A stretch of DNA of 64,000 nt from Candidatus Omnitrophota bacterium (GCA_030692045.1 JAUYCX010000035.1:248001-312000); one strand, 5' to 3'; counted from the first letter of the stretch, positions 41,568-49,549 are shown. Translations and numbers: made by a program. Notes: a model not told the origin generated them from the sequence alone.

Positions 41568-42323
41568 CTATTCCGACTTTCTCTTTTTTCCTGTTCTTAA
41601 CTCTGCTAATTCCCAGCTATAATCATAAAGATGCAAACCCTTGCTTACAGCAATTATCTCCCCATCATCTATGCCTATTTCATCAGCCATATATTGTTTG
41701 ACTAATTGAAGCCCGCCTAAATTTGAAGGAAAACCTCCCCATAAATCCCATGACCTAAAATATAAGATAAAATGCAGCCTGCCATACCGCACTCTTGTAT
41801 CAATTAAACGTAGACACGGCGGGTCAGCTAATTTTATATCCGAAGGCATACCGATTTCCATAATTGCCTGATTCGTACCAAAGCCATCGCGTTTGTACAT
41901 TTTGATCACCTCTTCTATCTGATTACAATTAAGAGGAATTTCTTTAATCATTTCCTTACCCTCGCCAGATTCTTTTACACGGGCTTTAGGGTCAACTAAA
42001 CGCTCTCCATAAGTATAATCTTCAGTAGCTGTTTTGCAACCAGTTAATAAATAACTTAAATATCCGTTAATGTATTCCATATCTGTGGGAACTGGAATAG
42101 ACATCCCTTCAGGAATAATGGGAATTATCTGATGGCCGGGTTTTTTTACCCGGATGCTCACAAAATCAAATTCCAATCGCTTTTGGCCCTGATAACTTCC
42201 ACGGTCAATTGTATAAACATAGCCCTTTTCCAAAATTGCCGATAAACACTGAAACCAGGCATCATCTAAGTCAAATGCTTCGATGTGGACTGGGATTAAG
42301 AATTGTTCGGTTTTGGTTTGCAT
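41568..42323 (-). CDS. thymidylate synthase-like protein, archaeal type
   Basis: The 251-residue protein has CLRLIDTRVRYGRLHF with a candidate catalytic Cys near residue 172, YFRSWDLWGGFPSNL (the RSxD phosphate/dUMP element of ThyA) and KGLHLYDYSWELA (ThyA-like HxY motif). The N-terminal half diverges from bacterial ThyA, and the whole resembles the ThyA variants of some archaea. dTMP synthesis from dUMP is likely but not certain, because related hydroxymethylases share the fold. It sits between tRNA-Tyr and tRNA-Gly, so it was probably inserted in the tRNA cluster. Confidence 0.72.
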   Translation of the reverse strand: MQTKTEQFLIPVHIEAFDLDDAWFQCLSAILEKGYVYTIDRGSYQGQKRLEFDFVSIRVKKPGHQIIPIIPEGMSIPVPTDMEYINGYLSYLLTGCKTATEDYTYGERLVDPKARVKESGEGKEMIKEIPLNCNQIEEVIKMYKRDGFGTNQAIMEIGMPSDIKLADPPCLRLIDTRVRYGRLHFILYFRSWDLWGGFPSNLGGLQLVKQYMADEIGIDDGEIIAVSKGLHLYDYSWELAELRTGKKRKSE

Positions 42324-42557
42324 TACTATTTGCTTAATTTACCTAAAATATTAAGTACATCCCAATCGATATTATCGACTATTGTTTTCTATTCGTTTTT
42401 CAACTCCAAAACTTCCCTAAGTTTTAAACTTTAAGTTGTGGTTTTAAGCTTTGAGTTTTTTAGGTCCTTCGTCGCTTTGCTCCTGCAAAAGTGGCCCCTC
42501 GCAACCAATCTCTTTAATAATGGTTGCTCGGGACTGCGCTTTTGCTAAAGCAAAAGC
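42324..42557. other. gap after tRNA-Tyr with hairpins
   Basis: Immediately after the tRNA-Tyr CCA lies a 9-bp hairpin, GCTTTTGCT/AGCAAAAGC (42538-42557). A second pairs GCAACCA with TGGTTGC (about 42510-42527). Neither has a T-run. The rest (42324-42480) is AT-rich with short AAGTTTTAA-like repeats and no credible ORF. Confidence 0.5.
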
Positions 42558-42560
42558 TGG

Positions 42561-42849
42561 TGGGCAGGGACGGATTCGAACCGCCGAAGCGCGAAGCGCA
42601 ACAGATTTCAAGTGCCCTTAAGTTACCTTAAGGCTTGGACTATCTCATCACCTTGGCTTATAGCTTTAGGTGGTAGGCGCTTAGTCTCTGCACCTTTCCG
42701 CCACAAAACTTTGGCGGACTTGGCTCAGGATTGCCCCTGACACATTGGCCAAGGGGGTTCCCTGAATTCACCTACTTTTCCATCCCATCTTTCGAAGGGA
42801 CGCTGCATTTTCTACAGTCTGTCCCCTTTAGCCACTTGGGTACCTGCCC
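42561..42849 (-). tRNA. tRNA-Tyr (anticodon GTA) interrupted by a group I intron
   Basis: The 5' exon (42849-42814) has acceptor GGGCAGG, the class II D-arm with CCCAAGTGGC and the anticodon half CAGACTGT. The 3' exon (42608-42561) has AAATCTG, a long variable arm, T-arm GGCGG/CCGTC around TTCGAAT, acceptor CCTGCCC and discriminator A, then CCA. Joined exons give CAGACTGTAAATCTG, identical to the standard bacterial tRNA-Tyr anticodon arm. The intron lies between anticodon positions 35 and 36. Confidence 0.93.
42609..42813 (-). ncRNA. self-splicing group I intron (IC3-like), 205 nt
   Basis: All core pairings are visible. P1: exon CTGT with intron GCAG, ending in the required U-G pair at the splice site. 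P3: GTAGGTG/CGCCTAC. P4: TCAGG/CCTGA. P5: CCCC/GGGG. P6: CCGCCA/TGGCGG. P7: GACTA/TAGTC. P8: CACCT/AGGTG. P9: CCTTAAG/CTTAAGG. GGCAATCCTGAGCCAAG and GGTGCAGAGACT match the core of cyanobacterial tRNA-Leu introns. The intron ends in G. P6 is formed by the same CCGCC palindrome found elsewhere in the window. Confidence 0.94.
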
Positions 42850-43443
42850 GTTATTATTCAAATATTCGTCAATCCAAAATTTAATTGTTCCTAATAATCT
42901 TTTGTCATTGTATCTGATATGGATTAAGCCATAAGGCAATTTTCTTTGGCTTAAATTTGGATTACCATTTCTAATGTAAGGCTTAGTAAATTGGTTTAAA
43001 GGGACATTTGTTACCTTGCTCCAATATAATTTAATTTTTTCTATCTGATGATAGGAATAGGCATAAAGATAGACTCTTAATCTTTCTTCGTTTACGCCAC
43101 AAATCTCTCTTAAGAATTTCAAAAATATTTTTATCATTTGCGGATTACTATTAGCAAAATCTACAGTGCTATTCCTTAGTGTCCCTTCTGCCCAATAAAG
43201 CATAATTCCAGCAATTTTTAATTCCTGTTCTGGAATATTAAGATTCTGTTTAAATTTAAATTGTGGCTTGTATTTATTAGTTGCGTAATTAACTTCCGAA
43301 GGAGCGCGCCGGTGTATATTATTCGTATTCATAAAACTGTATACTGACCAAAAGGAAAAACCTAATTTGCCAGCGATCTCTTTTACGCTACAGTTCTCAT
43401 CCCAATATAAATTTTTAACTCTATCGAAATCTAATTTTTGCAT
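42772..43443 (-). CDS. homing-endonuclease-like protein (LAGLIDADG-like) with N-terminal HTH
   Basis: Residues 1-50 form a helix-turn-helix (DENCSVKEIAGKLGFSFWSVY). Residues 75-200 (IAGIMLYWAEGTLRNSTVDF, SNPQMIKIFLKFLREICG, KLYWSKVTNVPLNQFTKPYI) have the spacing of a LAGLIDADG-like domain with acidic residues after a helix, but the match is by pattern only. The frame then continues GQVPKWLKGTDCRK, encoded by the tRNA-Tyr 5' exon, and ends inside the intron, so about the last 26 residues are tRNA/intron-derived. The ORF lies between tRNA-Thr and tRNA-Tyr, upstream of the intron. Confidence 0.6.
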   Translation of the reverse strand: MQKLDFDRVKNLYWDENCSVKEIAGKLGFSFWSVYSFMNTNNIHRRAPSEVNYATNKYKPQFKFKQNLNIPEQELKIAGIMLYWAEGTLRNSTVDFANSNPQMIKIFLKFLREICGVNEERLRVYLYAYSYHQIEKIKLYWSKVTNVPLNQFTKPYIRNGNPNLSQRKLPYGLIHIRYNDKRLLGTIKFWIDEYLNNNGQVPKWLKGTDCRKCSVPSKDGMEK

Positions 43444-43453
43444 AAGATTTCAA

Positions 43454-43491
43454 AGCCGACGAAGGGAATTGAACCCCCAGCCTGATGTTTA
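43454..43491 (-). pseudogene. 3' part of a split tRNA-Thr-like gene
   Basis: TAA-ACATC (end of anticodon loop and stem), AGGCT, T-arm GGGGG TTCAATT CCCTT, acceptor CGTCGGC and discriminator T are visible. ACATC is complementary to GATGT of the 5' part at 43677-43710. The segment is also a near copy (24 of 26) of the 3' end of the adjacent tRNA-Thr. Confidence 0.6.
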
Positions 43492-43517
43492 TCCGTTCGC
43501 CGTTACAAGTTTATTTA

Positions 43518-43590
43518 AGCTGGCGAAGGGAATTGAACCCCCGACCCGCGGTTTACAAAACCGCTGCTCTACCAACTGAGCTACGCCAGC
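43518..43590 (-). tRNA. tRNA-Thr (anticodon TGT)
   Basis: Acceptor GCTGGCG/CGCCAGC, D-arm GCTC/GAGC, anticodon stem GCGGT/ACCGC with loop TTTGTAA (anticodon TGT), T-arm GGGGG/CCCTT around TTCAATT, discriminator T. It lies between the two halves of another tRNA. Confidence 0.95.
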
Positions 43591-43676
43591 ATTATTACTA
43601 TTAAAAAACTATTACGGCTCAGGACTTTTTGCGAACAATCCCGAGCAAAATCAAAGACCAATAAATACAGCGAGGG

Positions 43677-43710
43677 CAAAACATCTGCTCTACCATTGAG
43701 CTACGTCTGC
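43677..43710 (-). pseudogene. 5' part of a split tRNA-Thr-like gene
   Basis: Acceptor GCAGACG, TA, D-arm GCTC AATGGTA GAGC, A, anticodon 5' stem GATGT and TTTG. With the 3' part at 43454-43491 it would give a 72-nt tRNA with loop TTTGTAA (anticodon TGT) and one acceptor mismatch (A3-G70). It begins 1 nt after the nnrD stop codon. Confidence 0.55.
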
Positions 43711-43711
43711 G

Positions 43712-44578
43712 TTAATTACACTTTTTTATCGCCTCAGGAATTTTTTCGATGATATCCGAAGCAATTAAACTAAGTTGCGTTTTTTCTTTGGCTGCTAAAT
43801 CTCCTGCTAAACCATGTAAATAAACTGCTAACTTCGCCGCCTCAAATGCTTTAATTCCTTGACCTAAAAACGATGCGATCATTCCAGTTAAAACATCACC
43901 GCATCCAGCGGTTGCCATTCCTGGATTTCCAGTATGATTTATAAAAGTATTGCCGTTGCTATCTGCAATTACAGTTTTATTTCCTTTTAAAACCAGAATG
44001 CAATTGTATTTTTTGGCAAAGCTCTTGGCAATTTCTAATCTATTTTTTTGGACTGCATTAAGGCTAACATTTAAAAGCCGAGCCATTTCTCCGGGATGAG
44101 GAGTTAATATTTTAGGAGTTTGAAGTTCGGAGTTTGGAGTTCGGAGTAAATTTAAATAACCGATTAAAGCATTGAGTGCATCAGCGTCAATAACCATTGA
44201 CAAATTAAATTTTGCAATTATTTTTCTAATAAGTTTTTGCGTAGAAATATTTCTGGATAAGCCCGGACCCATAGCCAATACATCCACCCTTTCTAAAAAT
44301 TTTTTAATCTCTTCAAAAGAGCTTAAAGCTATGGATTTATCTTTAGTCTCCGGCAAGGGTTTAGTCATTATCTCAATTGCTATTTTTTTCTGTAAAATTC
44401 CGTTTAAACTTTTGGCAACGCCAACAGTAACTAAACCTGAGCCGCTTCTTAATGCTGACTGGGCAACTAAACAAGCAGCCCCTAACATTGAGGCGCAACC
44501 TGCTAAAATAAAAACATGGCCAAAATCTTTTTTATTTGAATTAGGATTTCTTTGTAATAATTGCGCTGGCAACCGCAT
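43712..44578 (-). CDS. nnrD: ADP/ATP-dependent NAD(P)H-hydrate dehydratase
   Basis: NnrD repairs hydrated NAD(P)H. The 288-residue protein has KDFGHVFILAGCASMLGAA, VLAMGPGLSRN, VIDADALNAL, LTPHPGEMARL and GNPGMATAGCGDVLTG, the sugar-kinase-like YjeF C-terminal domain. The YjeF N-terminal epimerase is absent. A stretch RTPNSELQTPK before LTPHPGE comes from small direct repeats (44109-44146) and looks inserted. The frame also opens at a TTG (44596), but the ATG at 44578 is preferred; it overlaps acpS by 38 nt. Confidence 0.93.
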   Translation of the reverse strand: MRLPAQLLQRNPNSNKKDFGHVFILAGCASMLGAACLVAQSALRSGSGLVTVGVAKSLNGILQKKIAIEIMTKPLPETKDKSIALSSFEEIKKFLERVDVLAMGPGLSRNISTQKLIRKIIAKFNLSMVIDADALNALIGYLNLLRTPNSELQTPKILTPHPGEMARLLNVSLNAVQKNRLEIAKSFAKKYNCILVLKGNKTVIADSNGNTFINHTGNPGMATAGCGDVLTGMIASFLGQGIKAFEAAKLAVYLHGLAGDLAAKEKTQLSLIASDIIEKIPEAIKKCN

Positions 44579-44897
44579 AATTTTGGGTATGTGCAATAGA
44601 AATTAAGATTTCTTTATCAAACTTTTTATCTTTGTAAATGCAAACTGGCTTTCCGTTTTTATCATTCATTATACAAATATCCTTCCAATTGATATGGGCA
44701 TTATCACCAAATGCCTTTAAAACCGCTTCCTTTGCAGCAAAGCGCGCGGCAAAATGCTGATAAGGAAAACGGCGCTTATAGGCATAATCAATTTCTTCCT
44801 CAGTAAAAACATGTTTTAAGAAACCATTTCCCCAGCGCATTATGGCTTGTTTAATTCTTTCAGTCTCAATTATGTCAATACCGCTTCCAAAAATCAT
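44541..44897 (-). CDS. acpS: holo-[acyl-carrier-protein] synthase
   Basis: AcpS transfers phosphopantetheine from CoA to ACP. The 118-residue protein has GSGIDIIETERI (metal-binding Asp), FAARFAAKEAVLKAFG (catalytic Glu/Lys) and ISIAHTQNYAVASAI. Normal length. It overlaps pdxJ by 4 nt and nnrD at its 3' end, as in many bacterial acpS-nnrD operons. Confidence 0.96.
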   Translation of the reverse strand: MIFGSGIDIIETERIKQAIMRWGNGFLKHVFTEEEIDYAYKRRFPYQHFAARFAAKEAVLKAFGDNAHINWKDICIMNDKNGKPVCIYKDKKFDKEILISIAHTQNYAVASAIITKKS

Positions 44898-45607
44898 CCG
44901 ATTAACTCTTTCATCTCCACAACTGCCTGCTTTAAACCCACAAATACACTACGAGAAATTATTGAATGGCCAATGTTTAATTCTTCTATGCCTTTGATTT
45001 GTGCAATGGGACAAACATTTTGATAATTTAAACCGTGGCCGGCATTAACCCTTAAGCCAATCTTTAAAGCAAGCTGGGTTGCCTCAGCCAACTCATTAAG
45101 CCTCTCTTTAAACTCTTCTTCATTTTTACTGTGGCTATAACTTCCTGTATGTAACTCAATAAAATCTGCATTCAGCTCTTTTGCCTTTTCAATCTGTTCT
45201 TTGTCTGGGTCTATAAAAATGCTAACCGCAATTCCTTTGTTTTTCAAACGGCTAACCACATCCTTTATCAAATCTGCATTTAAGATAACATCCAATCCTC
45301 CCTCGGTGGTTAATTCCTGCCTCTTTTCAGGAACCAGAGTTGATTGATTAGGCAAAACATCTAAAGCAATATCCACAATCTCTCCTTCAACAGACATTTC
45401 TAAATTCAACCTGGTTTTCACCTTCTCTCTTAATAACCTTAAATCTCGCTCATTAATGTGGCGCCTGTCTTCTCTAAGATGCACAACAATGCTATCTGCG
45501 CCAGCTAACTCACAAATATAAGCGGCAAATATTGGGTCTGGTTCTTTTTCTCCTCTTGCCTGGCGAAGGGTGGCTACATGGTCGATATTTACACCTAATT
45601 TCGGCAT
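44894..45607 (-). CDS. pdxJ: pyridoxine 5'-phosphate synthase
   Basis: PdxJ closes the ring of vitamin B6 from deoxyxylulose phosphate and aminoacetone phosphate. The 237-residue protein has KLGVNIDHVATLRQARGEKEPD, IVVHLREDRRHI, LNLEMSVEGEIVDIAL, LVPEKRQELTTEGGL, IELHTGSYSHSKNEEEF and VNAGHGLNYQN. It starts 4 nt after the YbbR-like mini-gene. Confidence 0.97.
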   Translation of the reverse strand: MPKLGVNIDHVATLRQARGEKEPDPIFAAYICELAGADSIVVHLREDRRHINERDLRLLREKVKTRLNLEMSVEGEIVDIALDVLPNQSTLVPEKRQELTTEGGLDVILNADLIKDVVSRLKNKGIAVSIFIDPDKEQIEKAKELNADFIELHTGSYSHSKNEEEFKERLNELAEATQLALKIGLRVNAGHGLNYQNVCPIAQIKGIEELNIGHSIISRSVFVGLKQAVVEMKELIG

Positions 45608-45611
45608 AGTT

Positions 45612-45722
45612 TTAAAAATGTGTCTTGGTTAAAACACCATTAATATAAAACCAAGTAAAAACTGCTAAAACAAGCGAGACAAATTTTAACCACAAATTGT
45701 AACTAAACCACTTTTTGATCAT
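45612..45722 (-). CDS. 36-residue YbbR/CdaR-like membrane peptide
   Basis: The frame starts at an ATG overlapping the cdaA stop (ATGA, 45722-45719) and encodes MIKKWFSYNLWLKFVSLVLA and VFTWFYINGVLTKTHF. This is the N-terminal membrane helix typical of YbbR/CdaR, the regulator usually encoded after cdaA, but all the outside YbbR repeats are missing. It lies exactly where ybbR is normally found, which supports a real but drastically shortened gene. Confidence 0.7.
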   Translation of the reverse strand: MIKKWFSYNLWLKFVSLVLAVFTWFYINGVLTKTHF

Positions 45723-46483
45723 TTTCTCTTTTTATAGATTAAAAAATCTTTTAAGGCAGTGATTAAAACATCTTCGGTTTCAATTTTGATAAATTTTCCC
45801 TCATAAGCAAGGGCAATATCTCCGGTCTGTTCAGAAACCATTACTACAACTGCGTCAGTCTGTTCAGATAAACCAACAGCTGCACGGTGGCGGCTGCCAG
45901 TTATCTTTTCGAATTTTGGATTTTCTGACAAAGGAAACAAACAAACTGCAGAGATAATTTTCTCGCCCCTTATTACCACACCTCCGTCATGCAAAGGAGA
46001 GTTAGGCATAAAAATACTTTGCAAAATTTCAGATTTTACTTTACTATCTAAAGCTACTCCACTTTCCGTATAGGTGGAAAGCTTACTTTCCCCTTCTAAA
46101 GCCATTATTGCGCCAATCTTTTTTTTAGAAAGTTCGCTAACGGCTGATGCGATTTCCTTTATTACAGCCACGATATCTTCCTCTGCTAAAACTGGAGCAA
46201 AGAGGTGTTGCTGGCCTAACTTGGCTAAACCCTGGCGAAACTCCGGCTGAAAGATTATCAAAATTCCTATAATAGAGATAGCAAAGAATCTGGTCATCAA
46301 CCAATTAAGGGTGGTTAAACCAAAAACTTGAAAAACAAAAAAAGCAATAATCAAAAGGATTATTCCTTTTAAAACCTGGAAGGCGCGTGTACCTTCAAAA
46401 AATACAACTATCTTGTAAATTACAAACCAAAGAATAATAATTTCAATTAACGGCTTTAGTGCTTCCCAAATCGCTAAAATCAT
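45719..46483 (-). CDS. cdaA: diadenylate cyclase CdaA
   Basis: CdaA makes c-di-AMP from ATP. The 254-residue protein has three N-terminal transmembrane helices (about 5-75), then a DAC domain with MPNSPLHDGGVVIRG (the DGA-type motif, here DGG), SAVCLFPLSE and GSRHRAAVGLSEQTDAVVV (RHR motif). It lies 2 nt after folP in the order typical of cdaA loci. c-di-AMP usually controls K+ and cell-wall balance. Confidence 0.95.
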   Translation of the reverse strand: MILAIWEALKPLIEIIILWFVIYKIVVFFEGTRAFQVLKGIILLIIAFFVFQVFGLTTLNWLMTRFFAISIIGILIIFQPEFRQGLAKLGQQHLFAPVLAEEDIVAVIKEIASAVSELSKKKIGAIMALEGESKLSTYTESGVALDSKVKSEILQSIFMPNSPLHDGGVVIRGEKIISAVCLFPLSENPKFEKITGSRHRAAVGLSEQTDAVVVMVSEQTGDIALAYEGKFIKIETEDVLITALKDFLIYKKRK

Positions 46484-46485
46484 CT

Positions 46486-47688
46486 TTAATTATACAAAAT
46501 TGAGTTGGTTATTTTTACAACCTGTTTTATGGCGCGGCAATCATGCACGCGAACAATATTTGCCCCATTTACAATTGAAGTAACTACTGCCGCGGCTGTG
46601 CCCATTAACCTCTCTTGAGGCTCTAAATTCAATATTTTACCAATAAATGATTTTCTCGACGGACCAATAAGAATGGGCCTACCTAAACTTCTTAATTCCG
46701 CAAGGCGCCTGATAATTTCTAAATTCTGTTCTTTAGTCTTAGCGAAACCAATACCTGGGTCAACAATTATTTTTTCTGGATTTATACCAAAAGATACCGC
46801 TATATCCATAGATTTCTTAAGCGACTCAAGTATTTCTCCCATCAAATCTTGATAGCAAGGTTTTTTTTGCATTGTTTGAGGCTTACCTTTTATGTGCATT
46901 AACACAACCGCTGCCCTTTCTTTTTTAATTACCTTAAGCATCTTAGGATTATTTTGTACTCCCATAACATTATTGACTATGCTTGCACCACAATCTAATG
47001 CCATTCTGGCAACTTCTGGTTTATAAGTATCTATGGATAAAGGCAGATTAATTTTCTTAGCAATTTTCTTTATCACAGGAATTGTGCGGTTTATCTCATC
47101 TTTTAAAGAAACCGGCTTTGCACCTGGACGAGTAGATTCGCCTCCGATATCAATAATGTCTGCGCCATCTTTAACCAACCCATCTATATGGCGATAGATA
47201 AAATCTAAATCTACCTTTCCCCATAAGCCATCACCGCTAAAAGAGTCAGGTGTCAAATTTACTATTGCCATTAGTTTTGTACGCCTACCTAATTTCATTT
47301 GAGAATTCTTTAAAAGAAGTATAAATTCTTGGCGTGCATAATTTTCTAAAAGATTTTTTATCTGTCCAGAAATTTTCTTAAGGCTTGCTGGCTGTTTCTC
47401 TAGTTTTTCCACAAAGCGGTTTAGCTGACTTAAATTCCCCATTACCAAACAATCGCTAAATTTAGCCCTTCCAGTTATGGCATCTCTGTTAACTGCCACA
47501 TCGGCATTTAGGGAAAGCATTTCTTGTTTTAAAATATTAGCGATCCAGGAGGGAACTTTTTTAATCCTGATTACTTGGCTTACGGCCTTGGCAGACATAA
47601 TATCAATTGCGGCCTTATCGACATTTATTTCTTTTAAAAGGTGGTTCAAGTGGCTTTGATTAATAACAGTTATGGCTTGGATATTCAT
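46486..47688 (-). CDS. folP: dihydropteroate synthase with N-terminal extension
   Basis: FolP joins p-aminobenzoate to dihydropterin pyrophosphate in folate synthesis. The DHPS barrel spans residues 135-400: LMAIVNLTPDSFSGDG, DIIDIGGESTRPGAKPV, LSIDTYKPEVARMAL, VLMHIKGKPQTM, DPGIGFAKTKEQNLEII and GPSRKSFIGKIL. Residues 1-130 are an extra domain not found in E. coli FolP (282 residues), though extended forms are known in other phyla. It begins 10 nt after ftsH. Confidence 0.95.
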   Translation of the reverse strand: MNIQAITVINQSHLNHLLKEINVDKAAIDIMSAKAVSQVIRIKKVPSWIANILKQEMLSLNADVAVNRDAITGRAKFSDCLVMGNLSQLNRFVEKLEKQPASLKKISGQIKNLLENYARQEFILLLKNSQMKLGRRTKLMAIVNLTPDSFSGDGLWGKVDLDFIYRHIDGLVKDGADIIDIGGESTRPGAKPVSLKDEINRTIPVIKKIAKKINLPLSIDTYKPEVARMALDCGASIVNNVMGVQNNPKMLKVIKKERAAVVLMHIKGKPQTMQKKPCYQDLMGEILESLKKSMDIAVSFGINPEKIIVDPGIGFAKTKEQNLEIIRRLAELRSLGRPILIGPSRKSFIGKILNLEPQERLMGTAAAVVTSIVNGANIVRVHDCRAIKQVVKITNSILYN

Positions 47689-47698
47689 TACTGGCTTA

Positions 47699-49549
47699 TC
47701 AAGACAAACCCAGAAGTTTTTTTACCTCCCCTACCTCTAAAACCTCTTTTTCCAAAAGACTTTGGGCCAAAATTTTAAGTTTATCCTTATTCGCTGTAAG
47801 TAAGGTTTTTGCTTTTGAATATGCCTCATCCACTAACCGACGCACTTCTTCATCAATTGCCTTGGCAGTCTCTTCGCTGTAATCCTTTTCTTCCGCAATA
47901 TCTCGTCCTAAAAATATTGGTCCGTGGCGGCGACCCAAGGTTATATGGCCTAATCTTTCGCTCATACCAAATTCACAAACCATTTTTCTGGCGATTTCAG
48001 TAGCATTTTCCAAATCATTTTCTGCGCCGGTAGTAATGTCCTCTAAATTTATTTCCTCTGAAACACGGCCACCCAATGCTACGGTTAATTTTCCCATTAA
48101 TTCCTTTTTGCTCCAATAATGCCTGTCTTCTAAAGGCGGTGTGAGGGTATATCCGCCAGTCATTCCGCGCGGGATAATGGAAACCTTGCTCATTGGGTCA
48201 ACCTCGGGAATTAAAAGTGATAAAAGAGCGTGGCCACTTTCATGATAGACGGTTATTTCCTTTTCTTTCTGAGATGTCACCTTGCTCTTTTTCTCTGGTC
48301 CAATCATTACCCTTTCAATAGCTGCTTCCAATTCAGCCGTCTCTACATTTTCTTTATTCCGACGAGCAGCTAAGAGTGCCGCCTCATTACACAAATTTGC
48401 CAAATCCGCACCTGAAAAATATACTGTCTGACGGGCAATTGATTTTAAATCCACATCGGGAGCTAATTTTATTTTCCTCGTGTGCACTTTTAAAATCTCT
48501 TCCCGACCAGCAATATCAGCTAAATTCACCACAATGTGCCGGTCAAATCTTCCCGGACGTAGTAACGCAGGGTCAAGAGTATCAGGCCTATTGGTTGCGG
48601 CAATTAAAATTAAACCTTCCTGCGTATCAAACCCATCCATTTCCACTAACAAAGCATTTAGGGTTTGCTCCCTCTCATCATGTCCACCGCCAATTCCGGC
48701 AAACCTTAATCTGCCCACAGCATCAATTTCATCAATAAAGATAATACTTCCCCTGCCAGAGGCTTTAGCGGCTTTTCGTCCTTGCGAAAATAAATCTCGA
48801 ACACGCGAAGCCCCCACTCCTACAAACATTTCCACAAAATCAGAACCACTTATAGAAAAAAAGGGAACACTTGCTTCTCCAGCTACTGCTTTAGCCAAAA
48901 GTGTCTTGCCGCAACCAGGCGGACCAATTAATAAAACGCCCTTGGGAATTTTACCGCCTAATCTTTGGAATTTTTTAGGGTCCTTTAAAAACTCAATAAC
49001 CTCTTGAAGCTCCTCTTTAGCCTCATCCACGCCTGCCACGTCTTTAAAGGTAACCTTCTGTCCGTCAGTATCAGTGGCTAAGCGCGCCCGGGCCATTCCA
49101 AAAGACCAGAGTTTATTTCCTAACTGGTTGCCCCTATAAGAGAAAAACCACAGGAAAAGTACAAACAAAAGCATTGGTCCCAAGGAAAAAAGCAAATTTG
49201 CCCATATTGTGCGTGGTGGCTTAATGGAAAAATCTGCTACATTTTCACGGATAACATCCATAATCTTTTCATCTTGATCAGGGATATTCACAAAAAATTT
49301 TGTTCCGTCGCTAAAATCTCCCTGCATGACATTATCAATCTTAGCTAATGATTTTATCTTGCCAGTCTGGGAGTTAGACCGCAAATCTCGATAAAATTCA
49401 GCGTAACTAATCTCTTTTGGTCCTACTCCAATTGTCGTAGAATAAAGACCGAAAATATAAATTGCAACCAGAGAAAAGACTACCCAGAACACAAAATTAC
49501 GGTTCAAATTTTTCTTTTTTAAAGGTGTTTTTTTAGAATTATTTTCCAT
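47699..49549 (-). CDS. ftsH: ATP-dependent zinc metalloprotease FtsH
   Basis: FtsH degrades membrane and soluble proteins at the inner membrane. The 616-residue protein has two transmembrane helices (about 20-42 and 118-140) around a small periplasmic domain, then the AAA module ([31 protein letters not shown], second region of homology [19 protein letters not shown]) and the HESGH zinc site ([12 protein letters not shown]). Normal length. Located between tilS and folP. Confidence 0.98.
   Translation of the reverse strand: MENNSKKTPLKKKNLNRNFVFWVVFSLVAIYIFGLYSTTIGVGPKEISYAEFYRDLRSNSQTGKIKSLAKIDNVMQGDFSDGTKFFVNIPDQDEKIMDVIRENVADFSIKPPRTIWANLLFSLGPMLLFVLFLWFFSYRGNQLGNKLWSFGMARARLATDTDGQKVTFKDVAGVDEAKEELQEVIEFLKDPKKFQRLGGKIPKGVLLIGPPGCGKTLLAKAVAGEASVPFFSISGSDFVEMFVGVGASRVRDLFSQGRKAAKASGRGSIIFIDEIDAVGRLRFAGIGGGHDEREQTLNALLVEMDGFDTQEGLILIAATNRPDTLDPALLRPGRFDRHIVVNLADIAGREEILKVHTRKIKLAPDVDLKSIARQTVYFSGADLANLCNEAALLAARRNKENVETAELEAAIERVMIGPEKKSKVTSQKEKEITVYHESGHALLSLLIPEVDPMSKVSIIPRGMTGGYTLTPPLEDRHYWSKKELMGKLTVALGGRVSEEINLEDITTGAENDLENATEIARKMVCEFGMSERLGHITLGRRHGPIFLGRDIAEEKDYSEETAKAIDEEVRRLVDEAYSKAKTLLTANKDKLKILAQSLLEKEVLEVGEVKKLLGLS

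Noticed and set aside
43492-43676. Intervening sequence of the split tRNA-Thr as a group I intron
   Set aside because: No P7/P3 core words or terminal G context are present, and the segment contains a complete tRNA gene instead.
48480-49007. 175-codon ORF on the + strand
   Set aside because: It lies entirely antisense to the well-conserved ftsH AAA module, has no SD and has a composition expected of a shadow frame.
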